From assembly GCA_028751875.1 (NCBI GenBank), contig CM054134.1:41829326-41893325 (forward strand): DNA of 64,000 bases, in the 5' to 3' direction. Of the stretch, positions 37,310 to 49,790 are shown one piece after another (within the stretch, counting starts at the first letter, position 1; every line of letters begins with the position of its first letter). Origin of the DNA: Rapana venosa. Lineage: Eukaryota; Mollusca; Gastropoda; Neogastropoda; Muricidae. Made by a program: the position numbers and the translations under genes. The notes beneath the pieces are model-generated. The model searched no databases. It worked only from the letters and a program-made list of their open reading frames with translations, and was not told the origin of the DNA.

Positions 37310-37987
37310 CACACACACACACACACACACAACAGAATCTTTTTTCTCTCTTTTTCAATTTTAATTATTTGGCTGGAAAGAGTAGAAAGCACTAGATGCT
37401 TTCTTTCAAAGCATATCCCTTTATTTATTTTTTTTTTTTTGAATGATTGATAATATGGTTTTGTTCTGACTTAAGTGGCATAATCCAGCTTTTTAAAAAA
37501 AATCACTGATGGTGACACCACTGTTAAGAAACTGAAAACTGAGCCACTGATGACCATTTTGCTTTTCATCATGCAGTGATAACAGCTTAAGCATAAACAC
37601 ACACACACACACATGAACATGCATACACATGCACACACACATGCGCACACACGTGTGTGCACATGCACACACATCAATCCAACCAAACTTATTATGTGAG
37701 ATAGCACTGTCGCTGATGCAGTCTCCAATAATTTATTTTTTGTAAAGTACGACTGTGAGCCTGTAATAGTTTTATTTTCCAATTGATTTGCAATTGTACA
37801 GGTTCTACTTTTAGCACAGTGTTCAATTGCTCTGCATTTTTATTCTATTTGCATTTCTTTGCCAAGTTTTTGCAACATATTATTTGTATTGTTTGGAATC
37901 AGAATTTAGATATACACAAAATCTTTAATTACCAACACTTATCTCTTTGCTTTCAAGCCCTCATTTCATCACTCCTACTCCACCTCT

Positions 37988-38027
37988 CGTCTAACATCAC
38001 TTTAAGTGAACAGACGTAAAATCGAAG
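37988..38027. repeat. 40-bp dispersed hairpin element, copy 2
   Basis: 38 of 40 bases match 1136-1175, including both stems (CGTCT/AGACG and CACT/AGTG) and the trailing GTAAAATCGAAG. It is followed by an ACACAC/GCATGCAC simple repeat, whereas the first copy is preceded by GCACGC repeats and followed by AC repeats. Confidence 0.7.
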
Positions 38028-38239
38028 ACACACACTCACATGCACGCATGCATGCACATATGCAAGTATGCACATACGCGTACGCATACGCACGTGCGCA
38101 CACACATACATACACACACCATCTTGGAGAGGAAACGTACTCAATCTTTAAAGATCATAACAACTCATTTGTCTTGAAGGGACTTGGTTTCTTGCTGAAC
38201 TTTTTGGGGAATCACTGATTGAGGCACTGCCCTGAACCT

Positions 38240-38570
38240 TTTAGACAGAGTGTCCTGGGTAGGCTGACTGGCCTGGCGACACCAACTCTTAAGCAATCTG
38301 CAGAGTGAATTGCATTGTGTATAGTGTACTACTTTCAGTCATGTCATATTCCTTTGTATGAAATTCAGGCTACACTCGCTGTTGAGAATGCATCACCACA
38401 AGAGCAGCACCACCCATTGTTATTTTTTGTTTCCTTTCCTGTCTGCATGCGTATTTTGTCTGCCTGTAAGCCTAGAGTGACTTTTTCCAACATAATTTTG
38501 CCTGGAACAAATCTCTTGTTGCCACAGGTTCTTTAACGTGCTTGCTACACTGTGCTAGGTATGTTCTTGT
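38240..38570 (-). mobile_element. SINE body, minus orientation (family B)
   Basis: The reverse complement reads AGCACGTTAAAGAACCTGTG, CAAATCTCTTGT in reverse, CAGGCAAAATTATG and CGCATGCAGACAGGAAAGG, in the same order as 31880-31980. The tRNA-like head is not recognisable. Confidence 0.7.
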
Positions 38571-40069
38571 CATCAGAAAAGCATTTTGCAACAGGCTTAT
38601 TGTGATTATTCCCACCAGTTATTCACTCTGTTGCAGAGTTATTTTTATTCCAAAAAAAGATCTCTGTCTCAAAATATGTCCATGTGTGTGTATGAGTGCA
38701 TTTATTATTATTTTTATTCTTTTATATCGAGGATAATGGAATAAGCATTTACGTACGCTTATGCATGTGACTGTTTTTCAATTTAACATCTTTCCACATA
38801 AGTGATATTAGACAAAATATGTGTGTGTGCGCGCGCACACATGTGCTTGGATCAGGATGTCTGCAAGTGTGTATGTATGTGTGTGAGTATGTATGTGTAT
38901 GTGTGGAGGAGGGGGGGGGGGGGGGGGGATGACAAATCTGGCTCGTGCTCATCTTAAATCATCCAAAGCTTGTGACAAGGCCATATAAAGTAATAGCACA
39001 TGTATACACAGACAGAGAGAGACACACACACATACTAGTACATACAGACAGATAGACACAAACAGCACCTACTCTCTTTCTCTCTCTCTCTCACACACAC
39101 ACACGAAACAATGAAAACTTCAATGTTCTTCCTCATACTTTATCTGAAAGATATCCTTCCTTAAACTAGTTTAGAAATCACACTCTACCATATTTTTAAG
39201 CAGGATAATTTCAAATGAATTGTGCTAAACAGCATATGATATTGCACTGCAAATGTTCATAACCCTGTGGCCATTTAAAAAAAATTTTAGATTCAAAGTG
39301 TGAGATCACTTTAAATGCAATCATAGCTTTATCACACCAAAGCATAACTGTTTTTCTAAAACAATTAAATAAAGCATTCACAAAACATCAATAAGGATAA
39401 GGAATATCCTGTACATGCAACTTAAAAATTATTTAAAATTTCTTTTATGTTGAACTTTTTTGGCAAAATATCCTTCTACTTCTCCTTCCCTTCACCAAAT
39501 TTCATATTGGATTTCACTTCATACACAATTATCAATAGACCATGTCCCCTTTTGACAAGTTGCCTCCATATCAGGTGATTCCAGTCTTTCATTATCATTC
39601 ATCCCTGCTGTGATGATAAAATTAAAAGAGTGTCAAAGACAAAGAGGCAAGGGGAAGATAACTGAAAGAAGATAAAGAATTCCTCAAGATTGCATCTTCA
39701 CTTGAAGACCCTCTATAAAGCAAATCTAGGTGTTGTATAGCTAATTCCTGTGAAAACACCCATCCAGCATACCCAAGCCTCATCAGCTCTTGCAGTGGGA
39801 GGAACACGGCCTGAATGTTTCTGAGGTAAAAAAATGACTGTACCAAGGGCAGGTGAATTGAAAATCTCAAGGAATGAGTCCATTCCATTTCAGAAAAATG
39901 TGTCTTTAGAGTGAAAAAGTGTATGGTGTTTGGTTGCTCTATGGGAGAGATTTATAACTGAATCAGGGTAAACAGCCCAAACTGTTTCTTTTTTGTTGGT
40001 CCCAAACCAGCAGGTATGGATGTTAGTGTTACCTTTCATTACTTAGTATTCCCATCCCCTCTGCCATTC

Positions 40070-40270
40070 CTTGGCTATAGCTCCGAGGTTCATCAATGGT
40101 GAGATTTTTGCATAAGCAACTGCCCCCCCCCACACACACACACACACACCATTTTTAGGTAGAACCATTATGACTTTGAGGATGTCGTGTCTAAACATGG
40201 CACCTGTAATCCCTTCCTACAGGTACAAAATGGCCAACTCTTCTGAAAGGCGGATCAGACTGCATGCAAC
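40070..40270 (-). mobile_element. SINE 3' body fragment with poly-C/CA expansion (family A)
   Basis: The plus strand carries GAGGTTCATCAATGGTGAGA and TTTTTGCATAAGCAACTG, then a C10/(CA)n expansion, then TAGGTAGAACCATTATGAC and GTGTCTAAACATGGCACC. Order and wording match 5870-6040 and 14800-14900, and the expansion lies at the same internal site as the 33-base poly-C of that second copy. Confidence 0.75.
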
Positions 40271-41239
40271 CTGTACAATGAAATGAGCTGCTCTGATTTC
40301 GGATTGTGTCAGCTACGGCCAGCAGACAGGCCTCCAGCAAAATTACTTGTAAGCATAGGAGAAGACCAGGTTCAAAGCACGTCACCTGGAAAGGGAGCCC
40401 AGAGGAGAGAGAAGAGAAGAGAAGAGACTGGAATGGTGTTTATCCCCCCTGTTATCCATTCCAATCCTGTTGTTTATACTTATAGCCCCTGACATGTATT
40501 CTTGTCTACTTTTTTCCCCAGTTTCTTACTGCTTTTCTTTTTTTTTATCCAGACATTAGGTGATTTGCCTCTTGTGCAGATTTTCAGCTTCACTGATCCA
40601 ATCTCCTGGCATCTTTTGGCAATGAATTTTGATTATACATTTGATGATTTTATTAGATCAATATTAATCAAAGACTTTCACAATATATTTTTGTTCTGTG
40701 CCTGAGTTGTTCTGTTTATCTTTTTGTTGTTGTAATTGTGCTCTGTATATGTGTGTGAATGTGTGTGTGTGTGTGGGGGGGGGGGGGGGGAGTTGGGATG
40801 GGGGTGCATTAGTTATTTCTGAGAAGTTTTTGAGTATTTAAGGGTTTTTTTCTCAGAAAAAAAAGAGCATGAAGCCCATATCAGAGATGCACTCAATGTT
40901 AAGTCCAACAAGAAATAGCTGATGGGTAATGTCTGTTTCTAGAAACATAAACAAATTAAACAAAAAACAAAAAAACAACAACAACAAACAGTTTTAAGAT
41001 ACATCAGGATTTTTTTCCACAGATAGTTTAAGCCATGTCTTTCCAAGTTTACCACATTGCTTTTAAATCAAAGGCTAAAGTAGGGTTGCCAACAGTAAAG
41101 GATAAGTAAAAAAAACCACACAAAAAACACCCCCCCCCCCCCCCCACTCCCACAAATTCATAAACTGCTATCAAGGTGAGAGTGAAAAGTCCCTTGTCTA
41201 TTTGCTAACCAGTGCATGACATGACAGTCATCCATATTT

Positions 41240-41574
41240 TTTCCCTAGCTCCTCAGCTAGAGCTCCAACACTGCAATTGTGATATTTTATCTACGTATGC
41301 AACCACTTACCCACTGTCAAAGAAGCAAAATTCCAACTTAGTTCAAGGATGGTGTCTAAACTCAGTAAACTAGAGCACATGTTTCTTTTTTTTCTGTTCC
41401 TACCAGCATGAAATGGCCAACTCTTCCAAAACTAAAGTGGAACTGGTTTTTAATGTGAACATGAGATGTTCTGCATGTGTTTACAGTCACACACAAGACA
41501 TCAGTTTTTAGTCTCATCCAAAGGACTTATGGGAGAGTGGAGTCAGTACTAAAACCCCAAAACACTTGGCTATC

Positions 41575-41607
<33 letters not shown>
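41240..41607 (-). mobile_element. SINE, minus orientation, with poly-C at its 5' edge (family A)
   Basis: The plus strand shows CAGCATGAAATGGCCAACTC, GAGATGTTCTGCATGTG and AGTCTCATCCAAAGGACTT, the family A body. On the minus strand the head would begin near AGATAGCCAAGTGTTTTGG, which is directly preceded by a 32-base poly-G (plus-strand poly-C, 41576-41607). Confidence 0.75.
41576..41607. repeat. Poly-C tract, 32 bases
   Basis: An uninterrupted C run abutting the head of a SINE. Confidence 0.95.
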
Positions 41608-41610
<3 letters not shown>

Positions 41611-42848
41611 CAAATCATGTCAACTGATTTGAATAAAAAGTGAACTTTTCCAATGTCACCCCCTCCCATTCTCTAACAATGATAGTAAAAATTTATGCAC
41701 CTCCCACCCTCGTCCCACATACCTTCTACTAACAAGATAGTCTTTGATTCAATAAGTGTTTTTTACATGTAGAATCTATAAGTGTTAAAACAATTTAAGT
41801 GTTAAAATCCAATTTCAGCCTGCTATTTGTTTTCAAACATCATTTAAAAAATCCCACACACACAAAAACTTCTATGTCAGTATGAGTACGTGTGTAGGCT
41901 TTTCTTTTTTCCTTTTTCAAGCCGAGTTCAACAAGTTGGGTAATCTGAAGAATTCATGCTCCATCCTGTTACCCGAAAGGTTTAGTCTCTCTTTTTATCA
42001 CCAACAAAAAATCATAGCAAACGTAACATTCTTTCAGTCTGAACATTTGCTACCTTATCACAATCTCAATATGTGCATGGCTTCTTCTCTTCAAATTGTT
42101 TTTCACATTTTCTGAGTGATTAAATGAATGGGTTTTGGTTTGACTTGACTACTGATAATGGTTTCAAATAAATATACATGGGTGTTGGCTGGTTGGTGGA
42201 TTGGTTGGCTGGTTTATAAATTTTAAAATAACAACTTAAAAAAAAAAAGTTACTGTTGTTTTGTAGACCTGTGAATAGGAGCCTTTGACTTTGAGAGTCA
42301 GCTGGGTTATACATGAATGAGGACAACATCTTGCTGGTCACATGATGAAATGATGAAAAGGCAGACAAATGCTGTTAAAATTACTAGAATGTAATGTAAA
42401 GTTGTATTTATTACACTGTTGCCAGTGTTGGCTAACCTTAAAAATTAACCTAGTAATGCTGTACTATGAAATGAATCATCATGTTTTGAACAAACATTAG
42501 ACATTTGTCAGTGGTGGATTTTTAGTGTTATTTTACAACATGAACGAATTTTCCCAGCTATCTTGAAAACGGTGCATGGCAAAGTCGATGCAACGTAAGG
42601 GTGCTGTTGTTGTATGATCGACACCACTTATACTGTCGAGCCTCCAATGCACAACATCTGGTGTGGACCCCCCCCCCCCCCCCCCGAAAAAAAAATCAAT
42701 TCAACACTTAAACAATATGCGGGGCAATTAAACGAGCATTTCAGGATTTCAATACTCGCACATATTTTTAAAGGTTGATACCATTCTAAAATGTTTAATT
42801 CAGAGATTCCTATTTGATAACATAAAATTATAAACAAAAATTTCTCAC

Positions 42849-42900
42849 CAGTGGTCTGCTACCGGATGCCACCCGCGGCCATGTTCCTTATTACCAAAAT
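42849..42900 (-). ncRNA. TBC1D16: Candidate non-coding first exon of TBC1D16 (5' UTR)
   Basis: The minus strand reads CCACTG|GTGAGAAA at 42854-42841, a strong splice donor with the exon edge at 42849. Upstream on that strand is a short frame, ATGGCCGCGGGTGGCATCCG and then stop, an unlikely protein but a plausible upstream ORF. A matching acceptor sits at 29383, just before the TBC1D16 start codon. The 5' end of the exon cannot be set by eye; 42900 is a guess. Confidence 0.45.
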
Positions 42901-43004
42901 ACACACTGTATGAACCGAGTAATTTCATTGGTTAGTAAAAATGCACATCCGTCCAATGTGATTGGCATTCTCTCTCTTCGACATAGCAACAAGCTGTAAG
43001 CATC
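42901..43004. promoter_or_regulatory. Candidate bidirectional promoter of TBC1D16 and CCDC40
   Basis: Three CCAAT boxes lie close together: ATTGG at 42927-42931, CCAAT at 42953-42957 and ATTGG at 42961-42965, in both orientations as in NF-Y-driven bidirectional promoters. There is no TATA box. The stretch separates a minus-strand donor (42849) from the CCDC40 start codon (43005). Human TBC1D16 and CCDC40 are also divergent neighbours. Confidence 0.55.
42977..42990 (+). promoter_or_regulatory. Imperfect X-box (RFX site) 15 bases before the CCDC40 start
   Basis: TTCGACATAGCAAC fits the RFX layout GTNRCC-N2-RGYAAC: the right half AGCAAC is perfect and the left half matches four of six positions. 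RFX factors drive motile-cilium genes, which suits CCDC40. Chance occurrence cannot be excluded. Confidence 0.4.
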
Positions 43005-43024
43005 ATGGCGGACGAAGAAAACAG
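43005..43024 (+). CDS. CCDC40: CCDC40 exon 1
   Basis: ATG at 43005 in the context CATCATGG; encodes MADEEN plus two bases of R7. The donor is ACAG|GTGAGA. It is the only ATG that continues in phase into exon 2, but the exon is so short that transcript data are needed to confirm it. Confidence 0.75.
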
Positions 43025-43382
43025 GTGAGATGAAGAAATTTTGAATGAAATAATCGTCTGATTACGCTTTTAAAGCAATTATATAGACACTGTAATAAAA
43101 TCACGGATTGACATAGTATCATATAATATATTTTGCATTGCATTGTTATCTGAATGTTTTTTTTCTTTTCATCTTGTGGTCAAGAGCCTTCAGAATCAGT
43201 CCTGTGCTGTACATATTATAACGAATAACTGACGTGATGCCGAATTTTGTTTATCCTTGCTTTAAAGGACACGTTAGTTATGATCGAGTCATTGCTTTAG
43301 TAGCAAGAGATACCATAAAACGAAAAAACAACTGCTACAGATACCATAATATTGCAGCAAAGCCATGATTTCACAGGCATGC

Positions 43383-43465
<83 letters not shown>

Positions 43466-43927
43466 CATCACTGATGGAAGTGACATAACACACATATTTT
43501 GTCAGGACAAGGAAATGCCTTTCCAAGGATTTATGTCAAATAGACTGAAAGACTCTAAAGATATTTTTGCTTTATTTTTTTTGTAATTTGAGATAACAGC
43601 TACTGAGTTTTGCGCTTCCAGGTCTGACTTCTCATGGAATATATACAGTATATACTTACTCTGTGTGTGCATGCATGTGTACATGTGTGCGTGCACACAT
43701 GTGTATGTGTGTGTGTGTATGTGACTGTGTATATGTGTGTGTGTCAGTCAGTCTGTCTGTCAATCAGTGCCTGTGTCTGTGAATGTTGTGTTGTGTGTTG
43801 TGTTAAGTGTGTGTGTGTGTTTAAAGTTGTAAAATATTTAGAGTGTACAGCATGAAAACATTCTTACTACAACAGGTATTAAGCTTATTCACATATATAT
43901 GTGTGTGTGGGCTTGTGCATGCGCACG

Positions 43928-43983
<56 letters not shown>

Positions 43984-45489
43984 CACACACAAGTACAGAT
44001 GACAGTGTGAGCTGTCTGACTGTATACATGGTATCATTTACTGGGGAAAAAATCAACGAATACAGTTTGTTCAGACTTAAACAAGAACATTTTCAGCAAG
44101 AAGGCTCCTTTATTTCTGAACAAGTTTCTTCTCAATGTAAGAGGATCAGAAAAACAAACCCTTTCCTTCTCCTGGGGATAACATCAGCTCTGACTCTACT
44201 CCCTCTGAAAGTCCTTTGGATGAGACTTTGAATTGAGGTTGAGCAAGTGAATGCACATGGAACATCCTGCGCACATGTTAAAACCTGTTTCACTTTTCAG
44301 ACGAGTTGGTGGTAACAGTGTTAGTAACATTCATCATATCTTGACTGATATTATTAAAGTTAAACTGAAGAAAGTATATCTGTTTGAATATGTGTATTTT
44401 TCATTTTGCAAGTAGCATCCTACCCTAATCAAATCATTAAATGTTAATGATCTATCAGCGTAGAATTTACACTGAAATGTTTGGACATATTTTGTTATCG
44501 TTGGTTGTACTTGTAGATAATGAACACACAGTGAAATGACTTTAAAGTGTTTTATTTCATTGAGGGCATTATGCCTTGTTTATAGTGTACCATCTTGCAC
44601 ACATGTTAAAACCTGTAATGCATTTCAGAAGAGTAGGCCAAGTGTGCTGGTGGGAATAGATGACAAAATTGACAAAAAACCACATGTACACAAGGACTGA
44701 ATGTAAAGAAGCACAGAAGTGCTTATTCCATTGATCACAAAATAAAAGAGTGAATAAATAGATTAAATGAATGATGTACTTATTTGCCAGAAGATCTGTT
44801 CCCAGTTAATTATTTGTTGTTGACTCCTTGTGCTATCCTGGGGATGTCAATGCTAGTGCTCTTTGTTATTGGTACTGGTATTTATTGCATCGTAGTAGTA
44901 GGCATTTATTATCAGTATAACTATAACCTCAATATTGGAAATTAAGGCTTTCTTACAGACTTTCCAGTTGTTCTGAATTTCATACACCTTGCATTGCATT
45001 GTTAAATTATAACATATGCAACAATTCATATTCATACTTTCAGTTTAAGGTTTTTGATAATTAAGTTGGTTATGGAAAACAAGATAATGCAACAACTCAA
45101 TGGTAGTCTTTTAAAAAAAAGAATTTTGTCTTAAACTTTTTGGAGAAATTTGCAGAAAAATAGTATATGATGTATTGTTATCTTTGAAAAGAAAAAAAAA
45201 TGTAGAATTTCTTTTCTTTTTAAACATTTAAATCTTATTCCTGTTTGTTTTCAGCTCTTGTTTATATCAATCAGTTATCATATGTTATCATATGTTTTAT
45301 ATTATCTAAAATTGCTGTTAAATTGAACTGTTTCAGGGAGCCCCCAGTTGAAACTGATCCGGTGAGTTTGCATTTAGGTTTTTATGACAATTTTAGTGTA
45401 TTTTGTTTACACACACACACACACATGCATGCACGCATGCACGCACGCATGCACACACGCATGCACGCACATGCACACACACACATGTG

Positions 45490-45520
<31 letters not shown>

Positions 45521-48500
45521 ACACATATGACACAGTGGATATGAAATTATGCTTTAGCTTATGGTTATGTCAGTGTATTATTATTTCTTCATGAATTAGA
45601 GATGTTATTTGAGCAGAAACTACCCTCAGCTACATGTTTCCAACATTGTTTAGACATATTCAATAACTTTTTTTCTCTTTTATGGAGTTTTTGAAAACAG
45701 TTTATTGCCATAAAACATGAATCCCTGAACTGGAAGTGAGAGAGAAGAGAGAGAGGGGGGGGGGGGGGGGGGGAGACAGACAGACAGAGAGAGACAATGA
45801 GAGACAGAGACAGAGTGAGACAGAGAGAGATCAATGGCCTTTGAAATTTTTTCTTCTTTTGCAGACTTCAGGGGAGGGTATAGAAGGACAAAAGCAGTCA
45901 TCAAGACCACAGTCTGCTGCTTCACAGAAAGGTACCCTGTGTGAATGATGAATCCATGCGTACTTATCATTCAAACTTGCATAAATATTTATAAGGTGTT
46001 GTGAAGGGCTTTTTAAAAATTCCATGTGTTTGAATTTCACCAAAAATATATTCATAATTGTCTCTGGACATTTTGTATTTCTTAGGAGCTATATTTTATC
46101 TTTTTGTACTTCTTACTGGTGATATAACTTTGTCAGTTATTCAGCATGAGTTGGGCTTGTTATTTTTATTTTTATTTTTTGGTAATAAGCTTTATGTCAT
46201 GGTTTCAGCCACGGTTTGTTGAATCATTTTGTCATTTTTAATAGCTCTTTTAAAAATTATGAAAAACATTTTTTCTTGACATTTTTTGTGTTGAAATTAT
46301 TTATATAACAATTACATTCAGTTCATTTACAATTACAAAGGTTACATTTGCTACATGGACATTTCTATATGATTGCTTTCTAGATAAATGTTGGGATGCT
46401 GAAGTGATGTATGCACTAAATTCTAGTTTAAAAAAACCTATGCATGATAGCAATATTTCACATTAACCGAGTTTCACAGAGCAAGATTTCATTTGACAAA
46501 GTTTTACAGTTTAACAAAGCATGTTTTTACTGTTTAACCATTGGACAGTATTTGTTTGTTCTTTCAAAGTTGCGATGCATGCTTTAGAGAATAAAATGCA
46601 TGACGATAGGATCACGACCAAGCTCAGCAGCTGCAAAACCAGCGTCACGCCCAACTTCAGCGAAGCCATCCTCACGTCCGGGTTCAGCAGCAGCTAAAGC
46701 AGACTCCAAGCCAGCCACCCCCACAGGAGAACGACCAGCCTCTGCTGCCAAGACTTCATCTCGTCCTGCTTCAGCAAGTAAGGCTTTAGTGTGTACATGA
46801 AGTGTTGCTTGCATTACTCATTATGAGAAACATCAGCACTATGTAACTCTTCATATGGAGAAGAGTCTTTGAGACATTGTTTTTGTTGGTATTCTCTCAC
46901 TCAAGGTGGCATTACTGTATAGATCATTAATATTTTCAGGTGTTAGGTTGTCTTGTGTATGTAAAAATGCATGATGTGATGCCTCTAGGCTTGTTGATTC
47001 AAAATCAAATCTGAATCTGGATATTTTTTTGTTTTGGGTAATTTATTTTTGCTCTTGAAAGTAGCCAGGATAGGAAAGTAAACGCTGCCCACAGCGTGGA
47101 TGTTTATGAAAGAGTTATAGCGTGTTGCTTTATTTTCTCTGGTGTACATAATTATACATCTCTGAGTTAAGGTGATAGTGAGTTGTATTTTGGACAGAAG
47201 TATGCAGTAGGGACATGTAGTGAAATCCTACACAAGAGTCAATTTCTGTAGCCTTCTTGTTGTCATTTTCTTCATGAGTGGTCAGGTACATTTATGGCCT
47301 TTTATGCTGTGCATTCAAATTAACATCAGTCTTGATGTTCTTGATTCTGTACCTTGTAGTTAGAGTCCTCATGGCAGACAAATCCCTGGAGGGATTGCGA
47401 TGTTCTGTGAGTCTAGTTTCAGGCCCAGGCACTTGTTATCAATAGAGGGCTTTCTTATTTGTGGCCTGCTTGTGTTGAATCAGAACAAGGCACTGCTGGA
47501 TGTGTCAGTAGGAATGCATGGCCTCCTTTGGTAGGTGCTTCATTAAAAATTCCATGTGTACAAATGTGCATACGTTGGCACGCACACACAAACATGCACA
47601 CATATACACACAATGATGTACACACACTTACACTTTTTTAAATTTGCTTGAATGGGAGTGTGCTATTGTATGCAACTTTTTGTATAGGTAGCTGTGACTG
47701 TGAATAATAAGCTCAGTCATTCTCTCAACAAAAACATTTGGTCTACATGCTATCAACAGGTCTCTTAAATTAGAGGACACTGAAGAGATACTCGCTCCAC
47801 ATAGATTTGCTTCTTTCGAAGTAATTCATTTTTCACTCTACAGAGAGGTTATAGAGCCTTCTTGATAACATAAGCCGTCTCTGTATCAGCTTACTTGCCT
47901 TGTAGTAGAATAGTAGACACCCCCTAAACATTTTTCTTCTTTTCTTACAAACAGCCAAACCCTCCTCACGACCAGGAAGTGGTCGTCCTGCATCAGCGGC
48001 ACGCCCTGGTAGTGCTCATCAAGGGTCAAGGCCAGGGTCTGCAGCAAGGTCACAGCAGGGGTCAAGGGCAGGGTCAGGAGGGTCAGTAGGTCAAGATGTG
48101 GAAGAACCTGTGATGGAAGAAGGGGGTGATGAGGAAATGGAGGAAGGGGACATGGAGGATCAGGGAATGGTGGACACAGTTCCAGAGGACCAAGGTAAGG
48201 ACTTGAAGGCAGATTTAAGTGGTTTGTAATAAATATTAAAAGCAGACGAATAACACTTTTTCCCTTGGGATATCAAATCTAAAAATCAGGAAAGAATGTT
48301 AAAACTGGAGGTGGTGTAAATAAATGGAATTTACAGATATTAAAAATACTCTTGCCAATGTATGTGACCTACTTAATTTTTAAAAAATTGTTTCACATAC
48401 TTCCTGTTAAAATAGTTGTGTACTTTAACTAGCTAGAAATATTTGGGGAAAAAAGTTTTAATTTTGTAGGTCATTAAGTTTCAGATAAGTAATTATACAA

Positions 48501-49144
48501 AGACTGATCCTATATTTTTAGATAAAGAGGTGTAAACTAAGCTATTCAAGATTCAGCCTGTGCATGCTAATATTCCACCTATTTAGATTACTAGGCCATA
48601 TGCTGGGACACAGTCTGTTACAGGAAAGTGTAAATCCTGTTTCAGAGAGCTGCTATCTTCCGACTTCTAAGTGTGGCTTCTGCACAACAGAAGTATACCT
48701 TTTGCTGGTTGTGTTTTGATTTTGGTATTGCTGTTATGATGCATGATGGCTTTGGTGTTTGGCTCCTCTTCTGTTATGTTATGCTTTATTTCAGTTCTGT
48801 TGGGACAGTTTTCTTAGCATATGATTTTATGTGGAAAACCAACATGGATATATACATGTATGCAGACATCTGAAAATTCATGCCAACACACATATACATG
48901 TGCATGCTTGTGAACATACTCATCCATTTTTTTCTCTCACTCATACACATACATTTGCTTACACACACTTGCATACAAATACACATATGTGCATGCACAC
49001 ATGTACACACATGCACTCACTCACACACATAAACATGCACACATGCATGCTCACATGCATGCATGTGCATGTGTGTGCACATACACACACACATCACACA
49101 CACCACACACACACACACACACTCTCACACACTCTTCACACACC

Positions 49145-49190
<46 letters not shown>

Positions 49191-49373
49191 ACACAGAACA
49201 TGCAAACACATGTATGCATACATGCATCCAGCATACATATGCACACATACCTACTCAAACAGAAACATATAAGCAGATATACATGCATCTCTACACACAC
49301 ACGCACGCACACATGCATGCACGCACGCACACATGCATGCACTCATGCAAGCACGCACTAACACACACACACA

Positions 49374-49433
<60 letters not shown>

Positions 49434-49714
49434 CACACACACATTCTATTTATTCACCATAGTTGAACGTCACCTAAACCATTTTTACAGGGTATGAGGA
49501 GGAAATCCCTCAAGACCCCAATCCCGCAGCCCTAATGCCCCTGCCTTCTGGACCACCTGGTGGGGATGGTGGAGGTGGTGATGATGATGACGACGATGAT
49601 GAGGAAGAGGATGATGGTGAAGAAATGGAGGACAGTGATGAGGGCAGTGACAATGAAACAGAGATGGTGGTTCTGGACCCGGATCATGTATGTATTTTTG
49701 GTTTTGTTGTTGAG

Positions 49715-49790
<76 letters not shown>

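Larger units (their letters stand above)
29383..42848 (-). other. Probable first intron of TBC1D16; no coding exon seen
   Basis: If the donor at 42849 joins the acceptor at 29382, this 13.5 kb is one intron. It holds SINE copies (29590, 31690, 35130, 38240, 40070, 41240), GA arrays (30895, 32593, 34340), CA arrays (32829, 37275), CT arrays (36222, 36903) and many poly-G or poly-C runs. I found no conserved reading frame; the many long frames are Ser-Leu, Arg-Glu or Cys-Val translations of repeats. Confidence 0.5.
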
